Positions 49,469 to 58,308 of a DNA stretch of 64,000 nt are shown piece by piece. The notes under the pieces are model-generated. The model saw only the letters and a list, made by a program, of their open reading frames with translations, was not told the origin of the DNA and did not search any database. The position numbers and the translations under genes are program-made. The stretch lies in NCBI GenBank assembly GCA_964640725.1, contig CAZXIJ010000002.1, forward strand, positions 62,001 through 126,000. The letters are read 5' to 3'. Numbering within the stretch: the first letter of the stretch is position 1; each line of letters opens with the position of its first letter. Source of the stretch: CALHVX01 sp964640725. GTDB lineage: Bacteria > Pseudomonadota > Gammaproteobacteria > Pseudomonadales > Azotimanducaceae.

Positions 49469-50341
49469 CTACCCTGCAAGCGAGGCAAAGCGCAAACTGA
49501 GCCGTTCCAGCTGTGCGCGGTGGTTGACGCTCGCAGCAGCCTGGCTGGACAGCTGCCGATGCACATCGAGCAATTCTTCCTGGAAGGCGATCAATTTGCG
49601 CTGCGGTACAGCGTTCAGCGCGGCCAGCGGGCTGCGGTCGCCCAGCGCCGCCACCAGATAGCGCAGCCAGCGCAGTAGAACCGTTTCCCGATCGGCCTGC
49701 ATGAGCTGCCCATGCAGCACCTCGGTCTTGCCCGCCAGGCCGTCGGCGAGGCCGTCGAGCAACGGCGACTCCTCGCGAGCGAGCGCGCCCTGCACCGCCA
49801 TGGGCGCGCCGCCGTACTCGAATTTCAGGGCCTGCACTGTCGGGCTCGCCTGTCCTGCCAGCCAGTCGTTGGCCAGATCAAAGCGGGGCTCGATCGCAAC
49901 GCGTCGACAACGGCTCCGAACCGTTGGCAGCAACGCTGCGCTGTACTCGGTGACCAGCATCAGCACCGTGTTCGGGGGCGGTTCTTCCAGCGTCTTCAGC
50001 AACGCGTTCGCCGCCTGGTTCATGATGCGGTGCACGTCCACCAGCACGGCGACTTTGTAGGGCGCCTGCTGGCGCGTACCGACTGCAAATTCGATCAGGG
50101 ACCGGACCTGGGGCACCCGGATCACCTCCCGGTCAGGCTCGATCCAGCGAAAGTCCGGGTGAGCGATTTCTGTCGGCGGCAGATCGCTGTCCAGAGCCAG
50201 GAGCCTTTTCGCAAAGGTCTCCGCCAGGACGCGCTGGCCCCAGCCCGGGGGCCCGCAGATCAGCAGCGCGTGCGGCATGCGGTCGCTGGCAGCCAGCGAT
50301 GCCAGGTGCGCCAGGGGCGCCTCGAGCCAGGGAAAGGTCAC
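49469..50341 (-). CDS. holB: DNA polymerase III delta' subunit
   Basis: A 290-residue clamp-loader subunit. The degenerate P-loop GPPGWGQRVL, the NALLKTLEEPP motif and VRSRCRR (SRC motif) are typical. The zinc module found in E. coli delta' (Cys cluster between ~50 and ~65) is missing: ALDSDLPPTEIAHPDF has no Cys. It overlaps tmk by 4 bp. Confidence 0.92.
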   Translation of the reverse strand: MTFPWLEAPLAHLASLAASDRMPHALLICGPPGWGQRVLAETFAKRLLALDSDLPPTEIAHPDFRWIEPDREVIRVPQVRSLIEFAVGTRQQAPYKVAVLVDVHRIMNQAANALLKTLEEPPPNTVLMLVTEYSAALLPTVRSRCRRVAIEPRFDLANDWLAGQASPTVQALKFEYGGAPMAVQGALAREESPLLDGLADGLAGKTEVLHGQLMQADRETVLLRWLRYLVAALGDRSPLAALNAVPQRKLIAFQEELLDVHRQLSSQAAASVNHRAQLERLSLRFASLAG

Positions 50342-50976
50342 GGCGCTGCCCGCCAGGCCGCTGTGCGTTGCGTCAGGGTCTCCAGAAGCTGCCGGGTTAC
50401 GGTTGCCAATGGCGGCCCGGCATCGACGACCGCAAAACGCGGGTCTGCCGCCGCGCGCTGCAGGTAGACGGCCCGTACCCGCTCAAAAAACGCCGCTGCC
50501 TCCCGCTCGAAGCGATCCAGCTCCCGGTCGGCAATGCGCGGTACAGCAGCCTCCCAGCTCAGGTCCAGCACCAGCGTCAGGTCCGGCTGCAGCATGGGGT
50601 GGACGAGCGCTTCGAGGGTCTCGATCGCCGTGCGGTCGAGCTGCCGGCCGCCGCCCTGGTAGGCGTAGGTCGCATCCGTAAAGCGATCACAGAGCACCCA
50701 CCGTCCGGCGGCAAGCGCCGGCTCAATGACCGTCTGCAGATGTTGTGCCCGGCCCGCGAACATCAGCAGCAGCTCGGTGAGGGGCGCGACCGGCTCGTCG
50801 CGAACCTGCAGCAGCAGTGTCCTCAGCTCTTCGGCCAGCGGCGTGCCGCCCGGTTCCCGGGTCACGAGCAGGTCGATGCCCTGTTGCCGCAACCACTGCG
50901 CGGCAGCGGCGAGGTTGGTGCTCTTGCCTGAGCCTTCCATGCCCTCCAGGGAGATAAAGCGACCGCGGCCCCTCAC
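50338..50976 (-). CDS. tmk: Thymidylate kinase
   Basis: A 212-residue kinase making dTDP from dTMP. P-loop LEGMEGSGKSTN (~10-20), the DR motif in CDRFTDATYAYQGGGR (~95) and the LID region around AVPRIADRELDRFE. It directly abuts mltG and overlaps holB by 4 bp in a tight operon. Confidence 0.96.
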   Translation of the reverse strand: MRGRGRFISLEGMEGSGKSTNLAAAAQWLRQQGIDLLVTREPGGTPLAEELRTLLLQVRDEPVAPLTELLLMFAGRAQHLQTVIEPALAAGRWVLCDRFTDATYAYQGGGRQLDRTAIETLEALVHPMLQPDLTLVLDLSWEAAVPRIADRELDRFEREAAAFFERVRAVYLQRAAADPRFAVVDAGPPLATVTRQLLETLTQRTAAWRAAP

Positions 50977-52008
50977 CTAGGGCTGCCCCAGCTGAAAGCG
51001 GCGAACTGCAGCGTTGTGCTCGGCCAGGGTGCGCGAGAACTCGCTGCTGCCGTCGCCGCGGGAGACAAAGTACAGGAAGTCGCCTGCTGCAGGATTTGCC
51101 GCAGCTTCCAGTGCCGCGCGTCCAGGCAGCGCGATGGGAGTCGGCGGCAAGCCGTCGCGGGTGTAGCTGTTGTAGGGCGTATCGCGCCGCAGATCCCGGC
51201 GTCTCAAGTTGCCGTCAAAGGCATCGCCAAGGCCGTAGATCACCGTCGGGTCCGTTTGCAGGCGCATGCCTTTGCGCAGCCGCAAGCTGAAAACCTGGCT
51301 GATTTGCCCGCGGTCTTCCGGCCGGCCGGTCTCTTTTTCGATGATGGACGCCATGGTCAACAGCTCCCCGGGGTCCTTCAAGGGTAAGTCCTCTGCCCGG
51401 CTGCGCCAAACGTCATCCAGGTTGGCCTGCATTCGATCGTAAGCCTGGCGCAGCAGCGCTGCGTCTGTGTCGCCGTCCCGGTAGCGGTAGGTATCGGGAA
51501 AGAAGCGTCCTTCTCCGGAGCCTTCGCCCAGGCCCAGCTGATGCATGACCGTCGCCGTGTCGACAGGCCCAAGCGTCGCCTTCAGGCCGGGCGCCTGCCG
51601 GAGCTGGGCCAGCACCTCGGAGGTTTTTGTGCCTTCGATAATGCTCAGCGTGTAACTGATGACCTCGCCTTGCACAAATTGCTGCAACAGGGCCGCCGGC
51701 ACCGCGTCCGGATCAAGGGCGTAGGTCCCGGCCTGCAGCTGGCCGTCAAGCTCAAGATACCGGGCGGCTGCACGCCACACCCTGGGATGAGCCAGGTAGC
51801 CGCGGTCCGCCAACTGCCTGCTGATCTGGGCGATGCCGGTTCCGGGCGCAATCTCGAACCGTTCATCGCCGGTCTTTGGCGCCGGCTCAGAGAACCAGGA
51901 TTGTCCGCTCTGAAACCAGTGCCAGCCGTGCCAGACCGCGACGCCGGCAAAGATCGCCGCAAGCAGCGCGGCTGCAAGCCCTACCGTTAAAATGCGAGCC
52001 AAGCTCAC
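50977..52008 (-). CDS. mltG: Endolytic murein transglycosylase
   Basis: A 343-residue inner-membrane enzyme that cuts nascent glycan strands. N-terminal helix ~5-28 (ILTVGLAAALLAAIFAGVAVW), a LysM-like region, and the YceG domain with the catalytic Glu in ASIIEKETG (~215) and the signature YNSYTRDGLPPTPI. It overlaps pabC by 4 bp. Confidence 0.96.
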   Translation of the reverse strand: MSLARILTVGLAAALLAAIFAGVAVWHGWHWFQSGQSWFSEPAPKTGDERFEIAPGTGIAQISRQLADRGYLAHPRVWRAAARYLELDGQLQAGTYALDPDAVPAALLQQFVQGEVISYTLSIIEGTKTSEVLAQLRQAPGLKATLGPVDTATVMHQLGLGEGSGEGRFFPDTYRYRDGDTDAALLRQAYDRMQANLDDVWRSRAEDLPLKDPGELLTMASIIEKETGRPEDRGQISQVFSLRLRKGMRLQTDPTVIYGLGDAFDGNLRRRDLRRDTPYNSYTRDGLPPTPIALPGRAALEAAANPAAGDFLYFVSRGDGSSEFSRTLAEHNAAVRRFQLGQP

Positions 52009-52865
52009 GATCCTGAGCCTGCGGCTTGGGCTTTCTCTGTCCTTGACAGGCTGCGCCTGATCGCGGCGAGCAGCGCCCGCTCAGCATGCCCGCCGGCTTC
52101 GGGCTCGGTGCCGGGCAAAGACAGCCGACACAGGCCAACCACGCTGTTGATCGACCAGAGCCCGGTCAGCGCCGGCAACTCAGTCATGGCGACCGGGGCA
52201 CAGCGCAGCGCCAGCCTGGGGTCATCGAGCAGTTCTTCGCGCAGCGTGCCCGCGATCGTAGGCCCTTGCAGGACCGGCGTGCACAGCACGCCGTCGCGCT
52301 CGATGACGACGTTCGAACTTGTGGCGCACTGCAATTCGCCCGCCTCGTTGCCGAGCAGCAGCTCCTGTTCCGGCGCGTCAAGCTCGCGGATGGCGCCGAG
52401 CACCTGCTCTGCACGGTTCAGATGCTTGGTGGCGCTCAGCCCTGCGCGAGCCGGCAGCTGGTGGGGGCTGATCGCGCAGGCCCTGTTGGCAGCCGGCGCG
52501 GCCGGATCCGCACTGCTGCTCAGCAGCTGTGCGCGCAGGACCACTGGATGCCCCGCAGGCCGGCCGTAGCCTCGTGCTGCGGGTGCAGCGCTTGCAAACA
52601 ACTTAAGGATCCCAGTGCTCTCGCCAGCCTTCGCTGCTGCGTCGGCGGCCCCTGCAAGCAGCGCCTGAATCATCGACGGCTGCGGGGGCGCAAGCTGCAG
52701 TTCTGCCAGGCCCCTGTGCAGGCGCTGCAGGTGTCTGGAGAGCAGCCAGTAGTTGCCGCTGCGCAGCAGCATGGTTTCAAAGACGCCGTCTGCGTAGGCA
52801 AAGCCGCGATCGCTCAGCGTGATTGGCGGCCCGGCTTCCCAGAGGGCACCCGCGACGCCGGGCAC
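52005..52865 (-). CDS. pabC: Aminodeoxychorismate lyase
   Basis: A 286-residue PLP enzyme of the fold-IV class making 4-aminobenzoate for folate. The PLP Lys is in SATKHLNRAEQVLGA (~147), the conserved Glu in NEAGELQCATSSNV (~175), and GPTIAGTLRE follows. A Ser/Ala-rich insert (SSSADPAAPAANR) makes it a little longer than E. coli PabC (269). It starts 3 bp after the fabF stop. Confidence 0.9.
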   Translation of the reverse strand: MPGVAGALWEAGPPITLSDRGFAYADGVFETMLLRSGNYWLLSRHLQRLHRGLAELQLAPPQPSMIQALLAGAADAAAKAGESTGILKLFASAAPAARGYGRPAGHPVVLRAQLLSSSADPAAPAANRACAISPHQLPARAGLSATKHLNRAEQVLGAIRELDAPEQELLLGNEAGELQCATSSNVVIERDGVLCTPVLQGPTIAGTLREELLDDPRLALRCAPVAMTELPALTGLWSINSVVGLCRLSLPGTEPEAGGHAERALLAAIRRSLSRTEKAQAAGSGS

Positions 52866-52868
52866 GGT

Positions 52869-54104
52869 TCAGACCTTGCCGAAAATCAGTGTGCCGTTGG
52901 TGCCGCCAAAGCCGTAGGAGTTGGTCATGGCGTAGCGCAGCGTTGCTTCCCGGGCGGTACCGGGCACGTAGTCCAGGTCGCAGCCTTCTCCAGGCTGGCT
53001 CAGGTTGATGGTCGGCGGTATCACACCCTCGCCGAGCGCCTTCAGCGTGAAGATCGCCTCGACGGACCCGGCTGCACCAAGCAGGTGGCCGATCATCGAC
53101 TTGCTCGAACTGACCATCACTTCGGTATCGGCACCGAAGACACCCTTGATTGCCAGGGTCTCAGCGATGTCGCCCAGCGGCGTCGATGTGCCATGCGCGT
53201 TCACATAGCCGATGTCACTCGCCGGCAGGGCCGCATCGCTTAACGCATTGTCCATGGCAGCCTGCGGCCCGGCGCCATCTTCTGTAGGGCTGGTGATGTG
53301 GTAAGCATCGCCGCTCATACCGAAGCCAACGAGCTCGCCATAGATTTTTGCGCCTCGGGCTTTGGCTCGTTCGTACTCTTCCAGCACGACAACGCCTGCG
53401 CCGTCACCGAGCACAAAACCGTCGCGGTTTGTGTCCCAGGGGCGGCTCGCGGACTCGGGGTCGTCGTTGCGGGTCGACAGTGCTTTCATGCTCGCGAAGG
53501 CGGCAATGGTCATCGGCGAGCTGGCTTGCTCGGCGCCGCCAACGACCATGACATCGGCGTCACCGTATTGGATGAGCCGTGCGCCCAGGCCGATGTTGTG
53601 CGTGCCGGTGGTGCAGGCCGTCACCACGGCCAGGTTCGGGCCCCGATAGCCATAGCGAATCGACAGCATGCCCGAGATCATGTTGATCACGCTGGCCGGG
53701 ACGAAAAAAGGTGAGACGCGTCGTGGTCCGGACTTAACGAGCGTCGCGTGCGTTGACTCGATGGTGTTGATGCCGCCGATGCCTGAGCCGATCGAAACGC
53801 CAATGCGATGGGCGTCGGCCGGCTGCTCCCCCAGCCCGGAATCTTCGACGGCTTCGATGCCGGCGATCAGGCCGTACTGGATAAACTTGTCGATTCGCCG
53901 CAGCTCTTTTTTATCGAGCACACCGGCAGGGTCCAGCCCCTTGACCTCGCCCGCAACCTTTACGGCGTGATCGACCGGGTCGAACATGGTGATGGGGGCA
54001 ATGCCGCTGCGTCCAGCGACGGTCGCTGCCCAGCTATCGGCGACATTGTTGCCGATCGGAGACAGCATCCCCATGCCGGTAACAACGACTCTGCGTTTGC
54101 TCAT
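52869..54104 (-). CDS. fabF: 3-oxoacyl-[ACP] synthase II
   Basis: A 411-residue condensing enzyme elongating fatty acids. The triad is complete: Cys164 in VVTACTTGTHN, His in NAHGTSTPLGD (~300) and His in MIGHLLGAAG (~340). ATG 54104 with AAGGAA upstream gives MSKRRVVVTG, the usual start; the frame extends a little further but into the acpP spacer. Because fabH is missing from this cluster, FabF is the only condensing enzyme seen here. Confidence 0.96.
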   Translation of the reverse strand: MSKRRVVVTGMGMLSPIGNNVADSWAATVAGRSGIAPITMFDPVDHAVKVAGEVKGLDPAGVLDKKELRRIDKFIQYGLIAGIEAVEDSGLGEQPADAHRIGVSIGSGIGGINTIESTHATLVKSGPRRVSPFFVPASVINMISGMLSIRYGYRGPNLAVVTACTTGTHNIGLGARLIQYGDADVMVVGGAEQASSPMTIAAFASMKALSTRNDDPESASRPWDTNRDGFVLGDGAGVVVLEEYERAKARGAKIYGELVGFGMSGDAYHITSPTEDGAGPQAAMDNALSDAALPASDIGYVNAHGTSTPLGDIAETLAIKGVFGADTEVMVSSSKSMIGHLLGAAGSVEAIFTLKALGEGVIPPTINLSQPGEGCDLDYVPGTAREATLRYAMTNSYGFGGTNGTLIFGKV

Positions 54105-54174
54105 CGCGTGGCATTCCTTCCCGCGATGCAGGCTCCGCAACAGTCGGAGCCCTGCGGGTCAATAAGAGGTGGGC

Positions 54175-54408
54175 TTACTGGTGTGCCAGGATGTAGGAAA
54201 TTGCTTCCTTGACGGTGGTGATCTTCTCAGCTTCTTCGTCCGGAATTTCCGTCTCGAACTCTTCTTCGAGCGCCATTACCAGCTCTACGGTATCCAGCGA
54301 GTCCGCACCAAGGTCCTCAACAAAGGAAGCCTCGTCTTTGACTTCATCGTCCTTGACGCCAAGTTGTTCGCAGATCAGCTTCTTGACACGTTCTTCGACA
54401 CTGCTCAT
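54175..54408 (-). CDS. acpP: Acyl carrier protein
   Basis: A 77-residue acidic carrier protein. The phosphopantetheine Ser37 is in GADSLDTVELVMALEEEF. The sequence is nearly that of E. coli AcpP (78). It has its own good promoter upstream and a GGGGAG ribosome site. Confidence 0.98.
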   Translation of the reverse strand: MSSVEERVKKLICEQLGVKDDEVKDEASFVEDLGADSLDTVELVMALEEEFETEIPDEEAEKITTVKEAISYILAHQ

Positions 54409-54456
54409 GCAGGCTTTACTCCCCTATTTGGGTTCGGTGGGTGCAGGGCGAGGCGG

Positions 54457-54485
54457 ATTCTATAGAGCGCTCTGAGGGGTTTCAA
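54457..54485 (-). promoter_or_regulatory. Sigma-70 promoter of acpP
   Basis: On the minus strand TTGAAA (54485-54480) and TAGAAT (54462-54457) are separated by exactly 17 bp, each one base from consensus. Transcription would start near 54450, giving a ~40-nt leader to acpP. An internal acpP promoter is usual, since this protein is needed in great excess over the Fab enzymes. Confidence 0.68.
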
Positions 54486-54531
54486 CTCGCCGCTCCGGAG
54501 ACCCTGTGCCGCCTCGTCAGGTGATTGTGCT

Positions 54532-55281
54532 TCAGTTCAGGTGCATGCCGCCATTGATCGACAATGTCTGTCCGGTGACGTATCCGGCATCAGCGCCCAG
54601 CAGGTAGGCCACGGCCCCTGCGATTTCGGCGCCACTACCCATGCGGCCAAGAGGGATCCGCGCGAGCAGCAGCGCCTTCTGAGCCTCGGGCAGTTCTTCG
54701 GTCATATCTGACTCGATGAAGCCTGGGGCGACGACGTTGGCCGTAATGTTGCGAGACGCGACCTCCAGCGCCAGGGCGCGGGTGAATCCCTCCAGCCCCG
54801 CTTTGCTGGCAGCGTAGTTGCTCTGTCCGGCGTTGCCCATGCGACCGACCACGGAACTGATGTTCACAATGCGTCCGTAGCGGGCCTTCATCATCGGCCG
54901 AAGCGCCGCTTTGCTGACGCGAAATGCGAGCCCGAGGTTGGCGTTGAGCACCGCCGACCATTCTTCTTCTGACATGCGCAGCAGGAGATTGTCGCGAGTC
55001 ATGCCGGCGTTGTTCACGACCAGCGTTGGCGAAGCATCTTGCGCCTTGAGCTGCGCAAACAGCGCATCGCAGGTCCCCGGATCCTCAGCGGTCAGCACCG
55101 CGCCTTCGCCACCGCCGCCTCCCGCGGCTGCGAGGCGCTCCGAAATGCGGGCAGCACCGGCCTCGCTGGTCGCGGTGCCAATCACCCGCGCGCCGTCGCG
55201 CGCGAGCCGATCAGCGATCGCTGCACCGATGCCGCGGGACGCACCGGTCACGAGCGCTACTTTTCCTTCGATGCCTTCCAT
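54532..55281 (-). CDS. fabG: 3-oxoacyl-[ACP] reductase
   Basis: A 249-residue SDR reducing 3-oxoacyl-ACP. TGASRGIG (~14), NNAGMTRD (~92), catalytic Ser in NISSVVG and Tyr/Lys in YAASKAG (~157), and the end GGMHLN. A GGGGGEGA loop inserted near residue 55 is unusual but lies in a variable region. ATG 55281 with GGAAGG upstream is preferred over the longer frame that overlaps fabD. Confidence 0.95.
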   Translation of the reverse strand: MEGIEGKVALVTGASRGIGAAIADRLARDGARVIGTATSEAGAARISERLAAAGGGGGEGAVLTAEDPGTCDALFAQLKAQDASPTLVVNNAGMTRDNLLLRMSEEEWSAVLNANLGLAFRVSKAALRPMMKARYGRIVNISSVVGRMGNAGQSNYAASKAGLEGFTRALALEVASRNITANVVAPGFIESDMTEELPEAQKALLLARIPLGRMGSGAEIAGAVAYLLGADAGYVTGQTLSINGGMHLN

Positions 55282-55282
55282 G

Positions 55283-56215
55283 TCAGAAGCCTTCCTGAGC
55301 GCGCTCAAGGGCGCTGGTCATTGCGTCGTCAGAGTCCGTGGGCAGGCACGGCAGCTTGCGGTCGACACGCTTAACAAGCCCAGCCAGCACTTTGCCCGGA
55401 CCACATTCGACCAGCCCTGTCGTGCCTGCAGCGCTCATGGCCTGTACGCAGCGTACCCACTGCACGGGCCCGGCCAGCTGAGCCAGCAGTTTATCCTTGA
55501 GCGCTGCAAGATCGTCAGCGACGGCGCCGTCTATGTTGTGAACGATCGGGATGCTCGGCAGGGCAAGATCACAGGCTTCCAGCGCTTCCGCCAGCTGCTC
55601 CCCGGCGGGCGTCATGAGTGCACAGTGCACGGGCACGCTGAGGTTCAGCATCACGGCCCGTTTGGCACCGGCGCTCTTGCAGATCTCGATGGCCGCCGCC
55701 ACGGCTTGCCGCTCACCGGCGATCGCCACCTGGCCCGGCGCATTGAAATTGGCGGGCGTTACGAGGCCGTCAGCCTCAGCGCAGCACTGTGCGACCTGCT
55801 CGTCATCAAGGCCGAGCACCGCCGCGATTGCACCTTCCCCGGCAGGCACGGCCTGCTGCATGTACCTGCCGCGCAGGTTCACCAGCCGAACACCCTCTGC
55901 AAAGCTGAGCGCGCCGGCGCAAACCAGCGCCGTGTATTCCCCGAGGCTGTGTCCGGCCATGATCGCAGGGATCGGCCCGCCCCGTTCCTGCCAAAGATTC
56001 CACAGGGCGACGCTGGCCGTCAGCACCGCGGGTTGCGTGAACTCAGTCAGGTTGAGCTGTGCCTCGGGGCCTTCGAATACATAGTCGGACAGGGGGGCAC
56101 CGATAATCTCCGAGGCCTCGTCAAAGCGAGCTTTAATGGACGGTTCCGCCTGGGCGAAGTCCGCAAGCATGCCGACGCTCTGCGCGCCCTGCCCCGGAAA
56201 GACGAATCCCAGCAT
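55283..56215 (-). CDS. fabD: Malonyl-CoA:ACP transacylase
   Basis: A 310-residue transferase loading malonate on ACP. Landmarks: FPGQGAQSVGM at the start, nucleophile Ser in GHSLGEYTAL (~92), Arg in LRGRYMQ and His in VPVHCALM (~200). It follows plsX by only 13 bp; fabH, which usually lies between, is absent. Confidence 0.96.
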   Translation of the reverse strand: MLGFVFPGQGAQSVGMLADFAQAEPSIKARFDEASEIIGAPLSDYVFEGPEAQLNLTEFTQPAVLTASVALWNLWQERGGPIPAIMAGHSLGEYTALVCAGALSFAEGVRLVNLRGRYMQQAVPAGEGAIAAVLGLDDEQVAQCCAEADGLVTPANFNAPGQVAIAGERQAVAAAIEICKSAGAKRAVMLNLSVPVHCALMTPAGEQLAEALEACDLALPSIPIVHNIDGAVADDLAALKDKLLAQLAGPVQWVRCVQAMSAAGTTGLVECGPGKVLAGLVKRVDRKLPCLPTDSDDAMTSALERAQEGF

Positions 56216-56228
56216 GGTGATCGGCTCC

Positions 56229-57257
56229 TTAGTGCTGTGCCCCGGCGTCGATGTTCAGTCCGCTCGCCAGAGTCGATGGAAGTGCCAGCGAAATCGCGTC
56301 GATTCCTCGCTGTAGCGCAAATGCAAACGCGTCCACCCCCGCGGCGCCGTGGCTCTTGATCACGGTGTGGTTGAGCCCGAGGATGGGCGCGCCATTATAG
56401 CGTCCGGTGTCCAGCCTTTCGCCGAGCTGCGTCAGTGCTGATCGCAAAGCCCACAGGAGTGGTCGCTGCCAGACGGGAAGGCTTCCCAGCGCTTCGCCCA
56501 TCAAATGACGGGCCATGCCTGCGGTGCCTTCGATGGCCTTTAGGGCAACATTGCCGACAAACCCTTCGCAGACGATCACGTCTGCCTGGTTGTCGAACAG
56601 CGCGCTGCCTTCGACGAAGCCCACATAGGATGCGTCAGGCAAGAGCGCCAGTGCCTCGCCCGCCCGGTGTAGTCGCGCGAGCCCCTTGCTGGCCTCGGTC
56701 CCGATGTTCAATAGCGCAACCCGGGGCCGCTCGATGCCAGAGAATGTGCGGGCGGCGACAACGCCCATTTGCGCGAACTGGACCAGCAGCTGCGGCGTAC
56801 AGCGGACGTTGGCACCCAGGTCGGCCATCCAGAAGCTGCCCGCCTTGCCGATCAGCTGTTTCGTGATCGCCGGTCGATCGATGCCAGGCAAGGCGCCCAG
56901 TTCATGGCGCGCGAGGATCAGCAGCGCGCTGGTATCCGCGGCGCTGACCAGCACGTCGCCCGCGCCGCTTTGGAGCAACGACAGACATCGTCCCTGAGCT
57001 GTGACGCTGGTGGACCGCAACAGTTTTCGAATGCCAGCGTCCATCGAAGCGTTCTCGGGGGCATGCACGACCCGCACCCCGGTCTGCGGAAGGGGAAAGC
57101 GAGCGATCGCGGCCTTGTCGCCGACCAGGATCAGGTCAACCTGTGGCGCAAAACGCAGTGCCGCAGGCACGGCGACCACGACGCCGTGATCGCCGCCAGC
57201 GCAATCGACAATGAGTCGTGGGCGTTCACTGACCCGCCGTGCTGCTTCGGCACTCAC
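56229..57257 (-). CDS. plsX: Phosphate acyltransferase PlsX (divergent)
   Basis: A 342-residue enzyme converting acyl-ACP to acyl-phosphate for phospholipid synthesis. Overall match to PlsX is clear (DLGANV, LLVQFAQMG, RVALLNIGTEASKGL, VIVCEGFVGNVALK, GLNHTVIKSHGAA). However, motifs that are normally near-invariant are changed: DAMGGD/DVMGGD reads DCAGGD and SAGNTGAL reads SAADTSAL. The product may still work, but it stands out from the family. Operon order with rpmF and fabD is standard. Confidence 0.9.
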   Translation of the reverse strand: MSAEAARRVSERPRLIVDCAGGDHGVVVAVPAALRFAPQVDLILVGDKAAIARFPLPQTGVRVVHAPENASMDAGIRKLLRSTSVTAQGRCLSLLQSGAGDVLVSAADTSALLILARHELGALPGIDRPAITKQLIGKAGSFWMADLGANVRCTPQLLVQFAQMGVVAARTFSGIERPRVALLNIGTEASKGLARLHRAGEALALLPDASYVGFVEGSALFDNQADVIVCEGFVGNVALKAIEGTAGMARHLMGEALGSLPVWQRPLLWALRSALTQLGERLDTGRYNGAPILGLNHTVIKSHGAAGVDAFAFALQRGIDAISLALPSTLASGLNIDAGAQH

Positions 57258-57275
57258 GGTGGTCAGCGTACGGCG

Positions 57276-57452
57276 CTATTCGCCGGTTTCGACGACCTTG
57301 CGTCCGCGATAGTAGCCGTCGGCAGATACGTGGTGCCGGCGGTGGGTCTCGCCAGTGGTGCCGTCAATGGACAGCGTGGGGCCGCTCAACTGGTCGTGGG
57401 AACGACGGTTGCCGCGACGGGCCCGGGTCGACTTGTTCTTCTGTACGGCCAT
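57276..57452 (-). CDS. rpmF: 50S ribosomal protein L32
   Basis: A 58-residue ribosomal protein: MAVQKNKSTRARRGNRRSH at the start and HHVSADGYYRGRKV at the end, as in E. coli L32 (57). It is the non-zinc form without the Cys pairs seen in some bacteria. It lies between yceD and plsX, the conserved order, 18 bp before plsX. Confidence 0.97.
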   Translation of the reverse strand: MAVQKNKSTRARRGNRRSHDQLSGPTLSIDGTTGETHRRHHVSADGYYRGRKVVETGE

Positions 57453-57550
57453 CGCTGGTCTCCGCTTGGATCTGTGGGCACCCGCGTCCCGCGGCTGCCG
57501 GATTTGGCTGGCACGCCTGGCCGGAGCCAGACGCGCAGCGTTCTTGGTAC

Positions 57551-58126
57551 TCAGGGCGAATTCTGGTCAGTGCCGTCATCGCCCTTCTGCGCTGCAAGCA
57601 GATCCTTCAGGCCTTCGAATGGCTTCTGGCGATCGTCCGCAACCTCACTGGCCTGGGCTGGCTCGGGAACGCTCGTTCCCGGGCCGAAGCTCATGGCCGG
57701 CATATTCTCGCACGGCTCTGCCTGGCAGGGCCGTGATTCTATGGCGAGCAACAGCTCGTCCTCTAGCAGCGCCAGCGAATCGAGTACGCCGTCGCTGATC
57801 ATGTATACCTCCTGCGGCGGGTCATCAGCAGCCAGCCGTCGGGCCAGCCGCTCCTCGCTGAGGAGCTCGACATCAAAGTCGACGGTGAGCCGTCGTGCCA
57901 GGGTCTCAAGGCACCGCTGACAATCCTGTCTCACATCTATAGCGGCGGTACCACGGACAAAGCGCCTGCGATTCTCGCTCCGGCAGTCCAGTGTCGCGGC
58001 CAACTCCCCCAGGGGCTCCACTGTTGTGGATAGCCGCGCCAAATGGTGCGAAGGGAATCGAAAGCGAAACGTACGACCGGGCGTCAGCTCTGACAGGCGT
58101 AGCTCGCCAATGGGTGACCGCTCCAT
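57551..58126 (-). CDS. yceD: YceD/DUF177 protein (23S rRNA accumulation factor)
   Basis: A 191-residue protein. The family motif CQRCLE is at ~83-88 with the acidic strand VDFDVELL after it; EDELLLAIESRPC comes later. YceD is needed for normal 23S rRNA levels in E. coli and is almost always next to rpmF. ATG 58126 is chosen because the frame upstream lacks family-like sequence. The C-terminal 50 residues are low complexity. Confidence 0.88.
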   Translation of the reverse strand: MERSPIGELRLSELTPGRTFRFRFPSHHLARLSTTVEPLGELAATLDCRSENRRRFVRGTAAIDVRQDCQRCLETLARRLTVDFDVELLSEERLARRLAADDPPQEVYMISDGVLDSLALLEDELLLAIESRPCQAEPCENMPAMSFGPGTSVPEPAQASEVADDRQKPFEGLKDLLAAQKGDDGTDQNSP

Positions 58127-58308
58127 AGCGCGCGCATCATAGTGACGCGAGGGGAGCCTGTAAAGCCGGTGACAGGCCATGCTGCGGTGTTCCCGGACTG
58201 CCGGGATGCTCTGCTAAAGTCCCGGAACATAAGCGAAACTTCCGAACTGCCGAGACCTGCCATGCCTTGCGACCTGTTCCCGTCCCTACCACTCATCGTT
58301 GGCCGCAA

